Origin: Candidatus Limimorpha caballi | GTDB lineage: Bacteria; Bacteroidota; Bacteroidia; Bacteroidales; F082 | Direction of reading: 5' to 3' | NCBI GenBank assembly: GCA_018064605.1 | Contig: JAGHUX010000016.1 | Location: forward strand, 1-64,000 | Length of the DNA: 64,000 nt | Part shown: positions 36,947 to 48,716 of the stretch, in pieces | How the letters are laid out: the number at the start of each line of letters is the position of its first letter | Position numbering within the stretch: position 1 is the stretch's first letter | Program-made: the position numbers and the translations under genes | The notes under the pieces: model-generated | Databases searched by the model: none | What the model was told of the DNA's origin: nothing | What the model saw: the letters and a program-made list of their open reading frames with translations, nothing else

Positions 36947-36979
36947 AAGTGGAGACGGTTGTTCGAGCCGTCTCCACTT
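36947..36979 (-). promoter_or_regulatory. Intercistronic hairpin between purA and the transglutaminase-like gene
   Basis: AAGTGGAGACGG pairs perfectly with CCGTCTCCACTT across nine bases. No T-run follows on the minus strand, so it is not a typical terminator; it may be a processing or stability element or a member of a dispersed palindrome family. Confidence 0.55.
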
Positions 36980-37019
36980 TCACCTTTCCCCTTAATTACC
37001 TGATTACCTAATCACCTAA

Positions 37020-38297
37020 TTACCTGTAAATATTGGCATTTCTGTCGGGTGAATACGACACGAGCCTCACCGGCACGCCGACTTTCTTTTCGATATACTT
37101 GATGTATTCCTCGAGTTTTCCGGGGATGTTGCCGTCGATTTCGCAGTTCCAGCCCGGAAGCGTCTCATACACAGGTTTCATCGTCTCGGTGCATGCGTCA
37201 AACGGCAGGTAGTCAATGACTTTGCCGTCATATTCGTAGCCGATGCATACTTTAATTTCCTTGATGTCGTTCATGACGTCCGACTTCATCATCATCAGGT
37301 CGGTGACGCCGCTCAACATGCAGGCGTATTTGAGGGCGGGGATGTCGAGCCAGCCGGTACGACGCGGGCGGCCTGTCGTCGCGCCGAACTCACCGCCGTT
37401 CTTGCGCAGTTGCTCGCCCGTCTCGTCGAACAGCTCTGTCGGGAACGGGCCGGTCCCCACGCGGGTGCAGTAGGCCTTGAAGATTCCGAACACTTTGCCG
37501 ACCCTTGACGGGGCGACACCGAGACCTGAGCAGACACCCGCCGCCATCGTCGATGACGAGGTGACGAAAGGATAGCTTCCGAAATCCACGTCGAGCATCG
37601 AGCCTTGCGCGCCTTCCGCGAGTATTTTCTTGCCTTCATCAAGAGCCTGATTGATATAATATTCACTTTCAACGACTTTGAATTTCTTCATGAAGTCGAT
37701 GGCGTCAAACCAAACCTTCTCGTATTCGTCGAAAGACATCCCGTCGAGGGTCAGGGTGTTGATGTCGAAGTCGAGGTTTTTGATTTCCTGAAGATGACGC
37801 GCCTTGAGGTTCTCGTAGCGGTTTCTGAAGTCCGGTGACATGATGTCGCCGACACGCAGTCCGCGGCGGGCGGTCTTGTCGGTGTATGTCGGGCCGATGC
37901 CTTTCAGTGTCGAGCCGATTTTCATTTTGCCGAGGGCTTTTTCGTTGGCGGCGTCGAGGGCGCGGTGTGTCGGGACGATGAGGTGTGTGCGCGACGAGAC
38001 GAGGAGTCGGCCCATGACATCGACGCCGGCGGCCGTCAAGCCATCGACTTCATCCTTGAAAATCTTCGCGTCAACGATGGCGCCGTTGCCTATCACATTG
38101 ATGCACTTATCGTTAAAGATTCCCGAGGGGATTGTGTGAAGCACAAATTTCTTGCCGTCAAACTTAATTGTATGCCCCGCATTCGGGCCTCCCTGAAAGC
38201 GGCACACAATATCGTAATTAGGTGTCAAAGCATCGACGACCTTGCCTTTGCCTTCGTCGCCCCATTGCAGCCCAAGAAGCAAATCTAATTTTGTCAT
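37020..38297 (-). CDS. purA: Adenylosuccinate synthetase
   Basis: 425 residues. PurA makes adenylosuccinate from IMP, aspartate and GTP, the first step from IMP to AMP. The family start LLGLQWGDEGKGKVVD with the P-loop-like GDEGKGK, then FQGGPNAGHTIKF, IGPTYTDKTARRGLR and the C-terminal TGRPRRTGWLD are all present. It follows fur by 26 bases in the same direction. A purA-fur-RSH arrangement could link purine supply and stringent response, but this is inferred only from gene order. Confidence 0.97.
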   Translation of the reverse strand: MTKLDLLLGLQWGDEGKGKVVDALTPNYDIVCRFQGGPNAGHTIKFDGKKFVLHTIPSGIFNDKCINVIGNGAIVDAKIFKDEVDGLTAAGVDVMGRLLVSSRTHLIVPTHRALDAANEKALGKMKIGSTLKGIGPTYTDKTARRGLRVGDIMSPDFRNRYENLKARHLQEIKNLDFDINTLTLDGMSFDEYEKVWFDAIDFMKKFKVVESEYYINQALDEGKKILAEGAQGSMLDVDFGSYPFVTSSSTMAAGVCSGLGVAPSRVGKVFGIFKAYCTRVGTGPFPTELFDETGEQLRKNGGEFGATTGRPRRTGWLDIPALKYACMLSGVTDLMMMKSDVMNDIKEIKVCIGYEYDGKVIDYLPFDACTETMKPVYETLPGWNCEIDGNIPGKLEEYIKYIEKKVGVPVRLVSYSPDRNANIYR

Positions 38298-38323
38298 TTT
38301 ACAAACAATTGATTTTAAATGAT

Positions 38324-38797
38324 TTAGTTGTTATTCTGATTTATACGTTTTCTCTTATGACGTCTTTTGGTCCCGTAAAAGGTGAGCGAATGATAGGCGA
38401 TGTCAACATCGAACATGTCTTCCACCGACTTCTGTATTTCCATGATGCGCGGGTCGCAGTATTCGAAGACGTCGCCGGTCACCACATCAATGAAATGGTC
38501 GTGCTGCTTGAACTTGTACGACCGTTCAAACTGCGCGTGGTTCTGCCCGAACTGATGTTTCGTCACCAGGTTGCAGTCCATCAGCAGTTCGATGGTGTTG
38601 TACAATGTCGCCTTGCTGACGCGGAACTTCTTGTCTTTCATCTGAGTGTAAAGCGAATCGATGTCGAAATGACCGTCGATGTTGTAGATCTCCTCCAGAA
38701 TCATGAACCGCTCCGGTGTCTTGCGGAAGTCGTGATGCTGCAAGTAGTCGGTGAAGATCTTCCTCACTTTTTCGATGATGTTTTCCTGTTCGCTCAT
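38324..38797 (-). CDS. fur: Fur-family transcriptional regulator
   Basis: 157 residues. The N-terminal winged helix contains FRKTPERFMILEEIYNIDGHFDIDSLY and FRVSKATLYNTIELLMDCNLV. The metal-binding part has KQHDHFIDVVTGDVFEYCDPRI and DVDIAYHSLTFYG; the CxxC pair of zinc-binding Fur proteins is absent (only one Cys near EYCDP), so structural zinc is unlikely. A Fur or PerR role cannot be distinguished. The C-terminal tail is strongly basic (GTKRRHKRKRI). It lies 12 bases after the RSH gene. Confidence 0.88.
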   Translation of the reverse strand: MSEQENIIEKVRKIFTDYLQHHDFRKTPERFMILEEIYNIDGHFDIDSLYTQMKDKKFRVSKATLYNTIELLMDCNLVTKHQFGQNHAQFERSYKFKQHDHFIDVVTGDVFEYCDPRIMEIQKSVEDMFDVDIAYHSLTFYGTKRRHKRKRINQNNN

Positions 38798-38809
38798 AAT
38801 GATTTGTGA

Positions 38810-41029
38810 TTATTTGTTGACAATTCTTTCCACTTTCTTCACGAGTTCGATTTTTTTCAGTTTCTCGATGAGACTGTTGAGATTCTGCACATTGGTGACG
38901 TACAGCACGATTTTGGCGATGACGATCGAGCCTTCGCTCTTCATGTTTATCTCCCTGATGTCGAGTTTCTCGTCTTTGCTGATGACATCAAAGATGTTGA
39001 CTCCGAGACCTATCTTGTTGATGCACGTCAGTTTAAGTGTCGCGAAATACGCGATGTCATCGGCGAGTTCCCAGCTTGCCTTGACGATGTTCTTGCCGAA
39101 GCGCGACATCAGTTTCATGGCTTCCGGGCAGTCGGGTCGGTGGATGTGGACCGGTTCGCCGGGGAGTTTTATCGCCACGACGTCGTCACCCGGGATCGGC
39201 TTGCAGCACGGCGCGACGACATAGCCCTTGTCGGCGGAGTCACCCGCACCGTTGTTTTCAGTGTTTTTCTTCTGCGAAGACGACCTGACGAGGCCGAATG
39301 TCATGTATTTCAACCAGGTATCGACTTTGGAGTCGTTGTTTCTGAACACATTTTCGACATCCTGCTGGCCGATTTTCCCCGTCGCGACATAATAATAAAG
39401 GTCAGTGCGTCCCATGAGGTGCAATTTCTCGACCATCAGGTTCTTGTTCTGCATGCTGAACTCCACCTTCGCCTTGCGGAAGATTTCCTCGAGCATCGGC
39501 TTCCCTTTCGCCTTGAAAGTCCTGCGGTAGTCCTTGATGCCCTCCTTGAGCCGGCTCTTCGCCGTTGACGTGGCGATGTACTCGAACCATTCCTCCTTGG
39601 GTTCAACGAATTGCGAGGTGATGATCTCTATCTGGTCGCCCATCTTCAGCTCGGTGTTGAGGCTTGTGAGTTTCTTGTTCACATTCGCGCCTGCGCAGTG
39701 GTTTCCGATGTCGGAGTGGATGTTATAGGCGAAGTCGAGCACCGTCGAGCCTTTCGGGAACGTCATCTTGTCGCCTTTCGGTGTGAAGACGAAGATCTCG
39801 TCGTTGAAGAGATCGAGTTTGAAGTAGTCGATGAAGTCGATGGCCGAGGCTTTCTGGGCGTTTTCTTGTCTCACGAGGTTTTTGACCACGCTCATCCAGA
39901 GGTCGAGTCCGCTTTCCACCTCGGTGTCGGCGTCGCGGAACTGCCAGTAGACCGAGAACCCGTGCTCGGCGATCTCGTTCATGCGTCCGGTGCGTATCTG
40001 CGTCTCGATCCAGTTGCCCTCCTTGCTCATGAAGACGGCGTGTATCGACTCGTATCCGTTGGTTTTCGGGAACGACACCCAGTCGCGCATCTTCTTCGAG
40101 TCGGGGTAATAGAACGTGGTGAACGCCGCGAAGGTCTCCCAGCAGCGCATCTTCTCATCCTCCGGCCCGCAGTCGATGATGACACGTGCGACATAGACGT
40201 CGTAAACCTCCTCCATCGACATGCCGTACTTCTCCATCCTCTCCCACACCGCGCTGACGTTACGCTCGATGGCCATCGTCGTGACGTTGATGCCACGCTG
40301 CCGCAGATAGTCCTTCACCGGCGCGACGAACTCCTCAAGCTCCCTGATTTTCCGCTCCCTGATCGCGTCAAGCTGTGACTTCACGGAGTTGAAGATCTGC
40401 GGGTTGATGTATTTGAGGCAGAGGTCGTCGAGCTCCGTCTTCACCTTGTAGAGGCCGAGGCGGTACGCTATCGGCGCATAGACCTGCGTCGTCTCGGAGG
40501 CTATTTTCAGCTGTTTGTGATGAGGCATCGCGCCGAGGGTGCGCATGTTGTGCAGGCGGTCGGCGAGTTTCACCAGGATGACGCGTATCTCGTCCGACAT
40601 GCTCATGATGACCTTGCGGAACGTCTCCGCCTGAAGGCTTTTCGCGTTCTTATCCACTTCATCATCAGTGATTTTCGTGACGCCGTCAACGATTTGCGCG
40701 ACCTTGTCGCCGAATCTCTCGCGGATGTAGTCGAGGCCGTATTCCGTGTCTTCCACCACGTCGTGCAACAGGGCGCAGATGATCGATGTCCTGCCCATCC
40801 CCATCTCGCCCGCGATGATTGTCGCCACCGCAAGCGGATGATACATGTAAGGCTCACCCGACCGCCGGCGGGCGTCTTTGTGCGCATCCGCGGCAAGCAG
40901 GTAAGCCTCCGTCACCTTCTCTATGTCTTGTTCGTCCTTGCGGGTCTTCCAACATCGCAGGAGCTCCTGGAACATACGCTCCAGCTCCAGCTTCTCATCA
41001 TTGGAATATGTGTCAGGCAATGTATTCAT
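38810..41029 (-). CDS. RelA/SpoT-homologue (p)ppGpp hydrolase/synthetase with an altered ATP-binding loop
   Basis: 739 residues from the ATG at 41029 (the track start at 41035 is a TTG). Domains in order are HD hydrolase (YMYHPLAVA, ALLHDVVEDTE, KLADRLHNMRTL, all catalytic residues present), synthetase, TGS (VFTPKGDKMTFPKGSTVLDFAY), a helical and zinc-finger region (VVAPCCKPIPGDD) and ACT. In the synthetase the Asp in EEVYDVYVARVI, the FPKTNGYESIH segment and the Glu in IETQIRT are kept, but the ATP-binding loop usually written GRxKxxxS is AIERNVSA, so the Arg, Lys and Ser contacts are lost or changed. It may work mainly as a hydrolase. Co-directional with fur and purA. Confidence 0.9.
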   Translation of the reverse strand: MNTLPDTYSNDEKLELERMFQELLRCWKTRKDEQDIEKVTEAYLLAADAHKDARRRSGEPYMYHPLAVATIIAGEMGMGRTSIICALLHDVVEDTEYGLDYIRERFGDKVAQIVDGVTKITDDEVDKNAKSLQAETFRKVIMSMSDEIRVILVKLADRLHNMRTLGAMPHHKQLKIASETTQVYAPIAYRLGLYKVKTELDDLCLKYINPQIFNSVKSQLDAIRERKIRELEEFVAPVKDYLRQRGINVTTMAIERNVSAVWERMEKYGMSMEEVYDVYVARVIIDCGPEDEKMRCWETFAAFTTFYYPDSKKMRDWVSFPKTNGYESIHAVFMSKEGNWIETQIRTGRMNEIAEHGFSVYWQFRDADTEVESGLDLWMSVVKNLVRQENAQKASAIDFIDYFKLDLFNDEIFVFTPKGDKMTFPKGSTVLDFAYNIHSDIGNHCAGANVNKKLTSLNTELKMGDQIEIITSQFVEPKEEWFEYIATSTAKSRLKEGIKDYRRTFKAKGKPMLEEIFRKAKVEFSMQNKNLMVEKLHLMGRTDLYYYVATGKIGQQDVENVFRNNDSKVDTWLKYMTFGLVRSSSQKKNTENNGAGDSADKGYVVAPCCKPIPGDDVVAIKLPGEPVHIHRPDCPEAMKLMSRFGKNIVKASWELADDIAYFATLKLTCINKIGLGVNIFDVISKDEKLDIREINMKSEGSIVIAKIVLYVTNVQNLNSLIEKLKKIELVKKVERIVNK

Positions 41030-41078
41030 AATCAAGTTTCAAGTCGCAGAAATACTGTTTTTTATGACACCCACAAAA

Positions 41079-41113
41079 ATGCAAAGCGCGAAAAAGACCC
41101 TCACGCTTTGCAT
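41079..41113 (-). terminator. Probable terminator after gap
   Basis: On the minus strand ATGCAAAGCG and CGCTTTGCAT form a ten-base stem followed by TTTTTG, 21 bases after the gap stop codon and before the RSH gene. Confidence 0.7.
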
Positions 41114-41133
41114 CTCCATGATTTCAAATATCC

Positions 41134-42177
<1,044 letters not shown>

Positions 42178-42266
42178 TTAATAGATTCAAAAAATACCGT
42201 CCTTTTCAAACGACCGAGCATTCCACCCCTGCGAATCCTGTTATTTCTCATTTCTCAAATGTCTTG

Positions 42267-42274
42267 CAAAATTA
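42267..42274 (-). promoter_or_regulatory. Putative -7 element (TAATTTTG) for gap
   Basis: Minus-strand TAATTTTG, 107 bases before the gap start. The remainder of the 321-base gap-lepA intergenic stretch is AT-rich with long T and A runs and has no visible gene. Confidence 0.5.
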
Positions 42275-42468
42275 AGCATTATTTCAATCCGAAATTTTTT
42301 TTTCAAAAATATTTTTTCAAAATGGAAAAACACTTTCCTTTCATAGAAAAAACGTATGATTACGGTAAAGAGGAAAGGTGAAATGCCCGCAGGCGTAGCG
42401 TTTTTCCCCGACATGGCACGACCCGTAATAATTTATAAAAAGAAAGCCGTAAAAACAGATTTTTTTCT

Positions 42469-42476
42469 TAATTTTG
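42469..42476 (+). promoter_or_regulatory. Putative -7 element (TAATTTTG) for lepA, almost touching the start codon
   Basis: TAATTTTG ends four bases before the lepA ATG at 42481. With the usual spacing the transcript would start at, or within a base or two of, the ATG, predicting a leaderless mRNA. Confidence 0.55.
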
Positions 42477-42480
42477 CGGC

Positions 42481-44268
<1,788 letters not shown>

Positions 44269-44302
44269 GACAGAAAATTGCAGGCATATAGGTCAAATTG
44301 CG

Positions 44303-45592
44303 TTAATCCTTAAGGCAGCCAACCGGAACGACTTTCACTCCGTCAAGACGAGTGTAAGCCATCTCACCACCGGTTATCACCATAAGAATGTCAGGTTCGC
44401 GCAGTTGCCCTTGGACTGAGTTTTTGTTGTGTTCGCAAATGAGTCGTTTTATCTCCAACAAATGCTTGGCACCATCATCAATCTGATGGCTTCCCAATTT
44501 GAATTCCACAAGAGCATATCGACCATCATCAAGATGGAGGACGGCATCAGCTTCAAGGTTATAGCGGTCATGATAATATGAGATACTTCCCCCAAGCGCC
44601 TGAGAATATGCCCTTAAATCTCTGATACACAGGCATTCAAAGATAAAACCGAAAGTATGCAGGTCAAGTTCGAGCTTTTCCGGTGTCAATCCGAGAGACG
44701 CCACTGCAATTGACGGATCGACGAAACAACGTTTTTTGCCATTACGAATTGCGGAAGCCGAGCGTATCGCCGGACTCCATGCATCAATGTCGTCAATCAC
44801 GAACAATCTCTCCAATGCCATCACATAATCGTCAAATGTCAGCACCGATGTCGATTCCATCTCACATTTCACATCAGCGAGCAAGTTACTTTTCTTGACT
44901 AATGTGCATATATTTCGTGCATACGACCGCATTATCAATCTTGCGAGTACGGGATTACGTCGTTTTTTGTCAACTCTCGAAACATCCTCTTCACACACGA
45001 TGTTGACGTAATCTTTGGCTATCAGCAGTTTGGCGTTGTCGCTCATCACGTCGAGTGATGCAGGCCAACCACCTCTGCACGCAGCAAATATCAAGTTCTC
45101 AATTGTAAGGTCTGAAGTTATCCCATCAATGTCATACTGTTGATTATCAAACAGATCCTTTAATGAAATTTTACCATTCGACTCCTTCGATTCATACAGG
45201 CTCATCGGATACATTGGAATCTGTGATATTCTTCCTGTACCAGAATGCATTATTTCATCGTTGTCGATTACCGTTGAACCTGTCAGTATAAACTGGCCTT
45301 TGAGTTTGCGTTCGTCAACTTCGTTGCGTACGGCATCCCACAAAACCGGAGCCACCTGCCACTCGTCGATAAGTCTCGGAGTATCACCTTTCAACAGCAG
45401 AGACGGTTTGGTGTTCGCTGTTTCGAGGTAGCCCATTCTCTTATCCGGGTCCTGCATCTTGATGACACTGTTCGCATGAATCGCCGCCGTGGTAGTCTTA
45501 CCGCACCATTTCGACCCTTTTACTTGAATCGCCCCGAAAGCTTCAAGTCTTAACCTAATTTGTTCATCAACAATTCTTTTCAGATATTCCAT
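44303..45592 (-). CDS. AAA/DUF4143-type ATPase
   Basis: 429 residues from the ATG at 45592 (MEYLKRIVDEQI), 16 bases after a promoter; the track start is upstream of that. The N-terminal AAA_14 domain has the Walker A GSKWCGKTTTAA and a Walker B-like RLIDEWQVAPVLWDAVR. The C-terminal DUF4143 part contains YNLEADAVLHLDDGRYALVEFKLG, reminiscent of a PD-(D/E)XK core. Such proteins are widespread in Bacteria and archaea, often as accessory genes; their role is unknown. It is more AT-rich than lepA. Confidence 0.88.
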   Translation of the reverse strand: MEYLKRIVDEQIRLRLEAFGAIQVKGSKWCGKTTTAAIHANSVIKMQDPDKRMGYLETANTKPSLLLKGDTPRLIDEWQVAPVLWDAVRNEVDERKLKGQFILTGSTVIDNDEIMHSGTGRISQIPMYPMSLYESKESNGKISLKDLFDNQQYDIDGITSDLTIENLIFAACRGGWPASLDVMSDNAKLLIAKDYVNIVCEEDVSRVDKKRRNPVLARLIMRSYARNICTLVKKSNLLADVKCEMESTSVLTFDDYVMALERLFVIDDIDAWSPAIRSASAIRNGKKRCFVDPSIAVASLGLTPEKLELDLHTFGFIFECLCIRDLRAYSQALGGSISYYHDRYNLEADAVLHLDDGRYALVEFKLGSHQIDDGAKHLLEIKRLICEHNKNSVQGQLREPDILMVITGGEMAYTRLDGVKVVPVGCLKD

Positions 45593-45608
45593 ACAAATAA
45601 TTTTTCTG

Positions 45609-45616
45609 CAAAAATA
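45609..45616 (-). promoter_or_regulatory. Putative -7 element (TATTTTTG) for the DUF4143 gene
   Basis: Minus-strand TATTTTTG, 16 bases before the ATG at 45592. TATATTTTTGTGG is also repeated at 45649-45662 and 45669-45682 on the plus strand, in an AT-rich stretch whose role is unclear. Confidence 0.5.
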
Positions 45617-45766
45617 CACAATTATTTTGTTACACAAACAAATATTATATATTTTTGTGGTACTTTATTATATATTTTTGTGGCATTTTATTATACTTTT
45701 TTGCGCAAGATTGAAAACAAAAAGAAAATTATTCGTCAGACAAGCTTCTGAATGTGGAAATATGTG

Positions 45767-45774
45767 TATCTTTG
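45767..45774 (+). promoter_or_regulatory. Putative -7 element (TATCTTTG) for the second antitoxin-like gene
   Basis: TATCTTTG lies 24 bases before the ATG at 45799 and falls inside the longer ORF of the track, which argues for the shorter start. Confidence 0.55.
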
Positions 45775-45798
45775 CCAAAAATTAAAAACAAGAAAATT

Positions 45799-46059
45799 AT
45801 GACGACATACAACATAACAATTAACGAACGCACGGCATTCGGCAGAGACCTGATACAACGTCTGAGCGCGATGTCGGAAATAAAGTTTGAAAAAGCTGCT
45901 TCGACTGCGACAAAACCAGAAAATCAGCCGAAAAAGAGAGTATCCAACAGAAAACATGTTGTGCTTGAAGAGATTAGGCAATCAATCAGACAAGCCGACG
46001 AAATGGAAAGAAACAACAGTCGCACATACACCATTGAGGAATTGCTCGAATCGCTATGA
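45799..46059 (+). CDS. Antitoxin-like protein, paralogue of the 30009 gene
   Basis: 86 residues from MTTYNITINERTAFGRDLIQRLSAM. The layout equals that of the protein at 30009: a conserved N-terminal segment, a basic middle and a C-terminal TYTIEELLESL. The stop codon overlaps the next ATG as ATGA. Because the partner toxin is truncated, the antitoxin may now serve no neutralising role or act as an orphan that could interact with the intact toxin in trans. Confidence 0.75.
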   Translation: MTTYNITINERTAFGRDLIQRLSAMSEIKFEKAASTATKPENQPKKRVSNRKHVVLEEIRQSIRQADEMERNNSRTYTIEELLESL

Positions 46060-46220
46060 TACAATTCAGAAGAACAGCTGTTTTTGACAAGAATTACAAA
46101 AAGCTTGAAAGAAAATACCCATCACTAAAAGAAGACTTTGGCAAATTGGCGCTGTCACTTATTGACAACCCAAACCAAGGAATTGTGATGGCAGAACATA
46201 AAGCTGCCTTTAATCATTGA
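46056..46220 (+). pseudogene. Truncated RelE-type toxin
   Basis: The ORF is too short for the track. It reads MIQFRRTAVFDKNYKKLERK, then YPSLKEDFGKLALSLIDNPN and QGIVMAEHKAAFNH, stopping at 46220, and aligns to the first half of the toxin at 30239 (FNKNIKQLGKKYPSL, ENPDQGVQLAD). The C-terminal half, with the basic catalytic strand, is gone. The last codons overlap the 3' end of the convergent beta-mannosidase gene, so the break point is at that gene end. Confidence 0.8.
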
Positions 46221-48714
46221 GCATCATCACTTTAAATGTCGGATTTTCTTCTGATGTTGTAAATGTTATCACCTTTTCCTCATTCGGCTGGAGGTCGAAG
46301 AAATTGTCGGAAAACACTCCGTTTTCGTCAGAACTTTCAACATAAACGTCTTTCACCAAGGTGTTTGATGTAAATTCGAGAGTCGCGATCCCATTTTCAA
46401 TTCTGACTTGCGGAATGAGTTCGGCTTTTTTGAGTTTCAGGTCTTTCGGATATGCCAAATATTGAAGCCTTTCGGAAATAACATTTTCATTTTCAATAAG
46501 TTGCATATCGACATAAATCGCTGTCTTGTCAAAATCCTTGGCAAATTCATTCACGTCAAGAGAAAGATGAACGCAGCCGTTTTCAGGAATAATTATGTTT
46601 TCAGAATAACTTTTGGCGACATTTCCGGAAAAATCCTTCACGTTCAAGACCAATTTCCCGTTGATTTCGCGATACAAGTCAGAGGTCGCGTAAACCGTGA
46701 AGTTGCCCTCGACGGTCGGAAGCACACCTATTAATATAGGTGCGTACAGATTTTTCAATTTCCAATGAAGCGCTTTCTTGTTTCCGTAGTAATCTATTGA
46801 CGACCAACTTGTTACAGGCCAGGCATCGTTGAGTTGCCAATAAAGCGTGCCCATGCAGACCGGCTTAGCCGCACGATGCGCCTCAATTGCGAGACCCATC
46901 CCCCACGCCTGTGAGAGTTGGCTGTTATAGACCAACCGGGCCATGTCATCACTTGGATTATCGTCAATATATTTTGCTATATGCTTTTCAATCAGATACT
47001 TACCTCTTGCGTGTTTCTGATGCGCGTCGAGGACATTCCAGTCGAGTTCCGGCGAAATCTTCTTCAAAGTCGAGAGGCTCGGATAGGCCTGATAGCCGTA
47101 CTCGCTGTTGAAACGCGCCACCTTTTCAAGATAGACCTCGTAAGGATATTCGCCCCACCACACGCCCCAGTAATGGCTGTCGCCTTCGGTCAGGCTCCGC
47201 TGATGACCCCAGCCGTATTTAGGCGAACTTGGGAAATACGGCACCGTACCATCATAATAATCAACAACTTGTCCCAAAATATTCTCAAACAAAGTGTCCA
47301 TTCCGTGACGCATTTCGAGATAGTCTTCATCGCTCCAATTCATCGATGACTGCCAGCCCCAATCATAATATCCGTTGCTGACCTCGTTGTTGCCGCACCA
47401 CATCACCAACGACGGATGATTCTGATAATGAACCACTTGCTGAATGGCTTCTTCTCTTGCGTTGTTTAAAAAATCATCGGTATAAGGATAAGTCGAGCCG
47501 GCGTACATGAAATCCTGCCAGACCATGATGCCGAGGCTGTCGCAGGCGTCGAAGAAGAAATCCGGCGGATAGATGCCTCCGCCCCAGACGCGCAACATGT
47601 TGAAATGTGAGTTTTTGCATTCAGCCAACAGCTTGATTGTCTTATCTTTAGAATACCACGACTCCATCATCTCCTCCGGAATGTAGTTCGCGCCTTTCGC
47701 GAAAACGTCCTTCCCGTTGATTCTGAAAAACATCGAGACGCCAACGCTGTCAGGTTCCTGAATCAGCTCGACTTTGCGGATGCCTGTCCTCACGACGACC
47801 GGGTCTGTGGCAACAGCACTGTTCGCATCGCCGACACTGATTTTGAACGCCATCATGTTTTGTGCGCCGATCTCGTTAGGCCACCACAGCTCCGGATTTT
47901 CGATTTTAAATTTAGTAACAATCTCGTTTTCACCAGGTTTTATTGATGTTTCCGCAAAACCAAGCTGAATGTCGCCGTATTCCACAAACAACGAAGCCTC
48001 ACGTTCGACATCGCTTTCGACAACAACCCATACTTTCATTTCAGCCTGATTATCAACAATATCTTCGGTCAAGACGGAGGCCGAGACGATTCTCATGTTC
48101 GACCAGGCCTGAAGCGAGACATCTTTCCAGATGCCGATGTTGAGATAACGCGGTGCCCAGTCCCAGCCGTTCTGATAGCCGCATTTGCGCATCACGGCGT
48201 ACTTTTCCGGGAAACGCAACGGATAAGTCAAAATCAAGCTATCACGTTCTTTATCAAAAGGATAGAAACGGACTTTGAGTTCATTGCCTTTCTTTTTGAG
48301 AAGATTTTTCACATCTTTTTCATAACACAAAAACATATTATCGGAATGCAGAATCTTCTCGCCGTTGAGCCACACGTCGGCGTAGGTGTCGAGGCCGTCA
48401 AAAACGATGTCGATGTTGTCTTTTTCAAGCACGTTTTCATCGACATTGAAATTCAACGAATAATCCCAGTTACGTTGCGGAATCCATTGCAAATCCTGCT
48501 CGACTTTCCCGAGATACGGATGCGGGATGAGACACGCTTCAAACAAGTCCGTCTGCACCACCGACGGCACATTTACTTGTAAATCAATGCTTAACGTGTC
48601 AGTCTTCAAGTTCCAGCCTTCGTTAAGGCTTTGATTTGCGGTGTTTGAGAACTTCACGCACGACATCATCAGAAAAGACAATGCAAGAATCAATATTTTA
48701 GAGGGATTTTTCAT
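46210..48714 (-). CDS. GH2 beta-mannosidase, lipoprotein
   Basis: 834 residues from the ATG at 48714, which starts a lipoprotein signal (MKNPSKILILALSFLMMSCVKFS); the track start is 20 codons upstream inside cutC. The GH2 layout is complete: a sugar-binding jelly-roll (DGLDTYADVWLNGEKILHSDNMF), an Ig-like domain and a TIM barrel with LRVWGGGIYPPDFF, the acid/base Glu in WCGNNE and the nucleophile Glu in NSEYGYQ. GH2 beta-mannosidases release mannose from beta-mannosides such as N-glycan cores or mannan oligosaccharides. Two bases separate it from the upstream cutC stop codon, so the two are an operon. Confidence 0.92.
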   Translation of the reverse strand: MKNPSKILILALSFLMMSCVKFSNTANQSLNEGWNLKTDTLSIDLQVNVPSVVQTDLFEACLIPHPYLGKVEQDLQWIPQRNWDYSLNFNVDENVLEKDNIDIVFDGLDTYADVWLNGEKILHSDNMFLCYEKDVKNLLKKKGNELKVRFYPFDKERDSLILTYPLRFPEKYAVMRKCGYQNGWDWAPRYLNIGIWKDVSLQAWSNMRIVSASVLTEDIVDNQAEMKVWVVVESDVEREASLFVEYGDIQLGFAETSIKPGENEIVTKFKIENPELWWPNEIGAQNMMAFKISVGDANSAVATDPVVVRTGIRKVELIQEPDSVGVSMFFRINGKDVFAKGANYIPEEMMESWYSKDKTIKLLAECKNSHFNMLRVWGGGIYPPDFFFDACDSLGIMVWQDFMYAGSTYPYTDDFLNNAREEAIQQVVHYQNHPSLVMWCGNNEVSNGYYDWGWQSSMNWSDEDYLEMRHGMDTLFENILGQVVDYYDGTVPYFPSSPKYGWGHQRSLTEGDSHYWGVWWGEYPYEVYLEKVARFNSEYGYQAYPSLSTLKKISPELDWNVLDAHQKHARGKYLIEKHIAKYIDDNPSDDMARLVYNSQLSQAWGMGLAIEAHRAAKPVCMGTLYWQLNDAWPVTSWSSIDYYGNKKALHWKLKNLYAPILIGVLPTVEGNFTVYATSDLYREINGKLVLNVKDFSGNVAKSYSENIIIPENGCVHLSLDVNEFAKDFDKTAIYVDMQLIENENVISERLQYLAYPKDLKLKKAELIPQVRIENGIATLEFTSNTLVKDVYVESSDENGVFSDNFFDLQPNEEKVITFTTSEENPTFKVMMLND

Positions 48715-48716
48715 GT

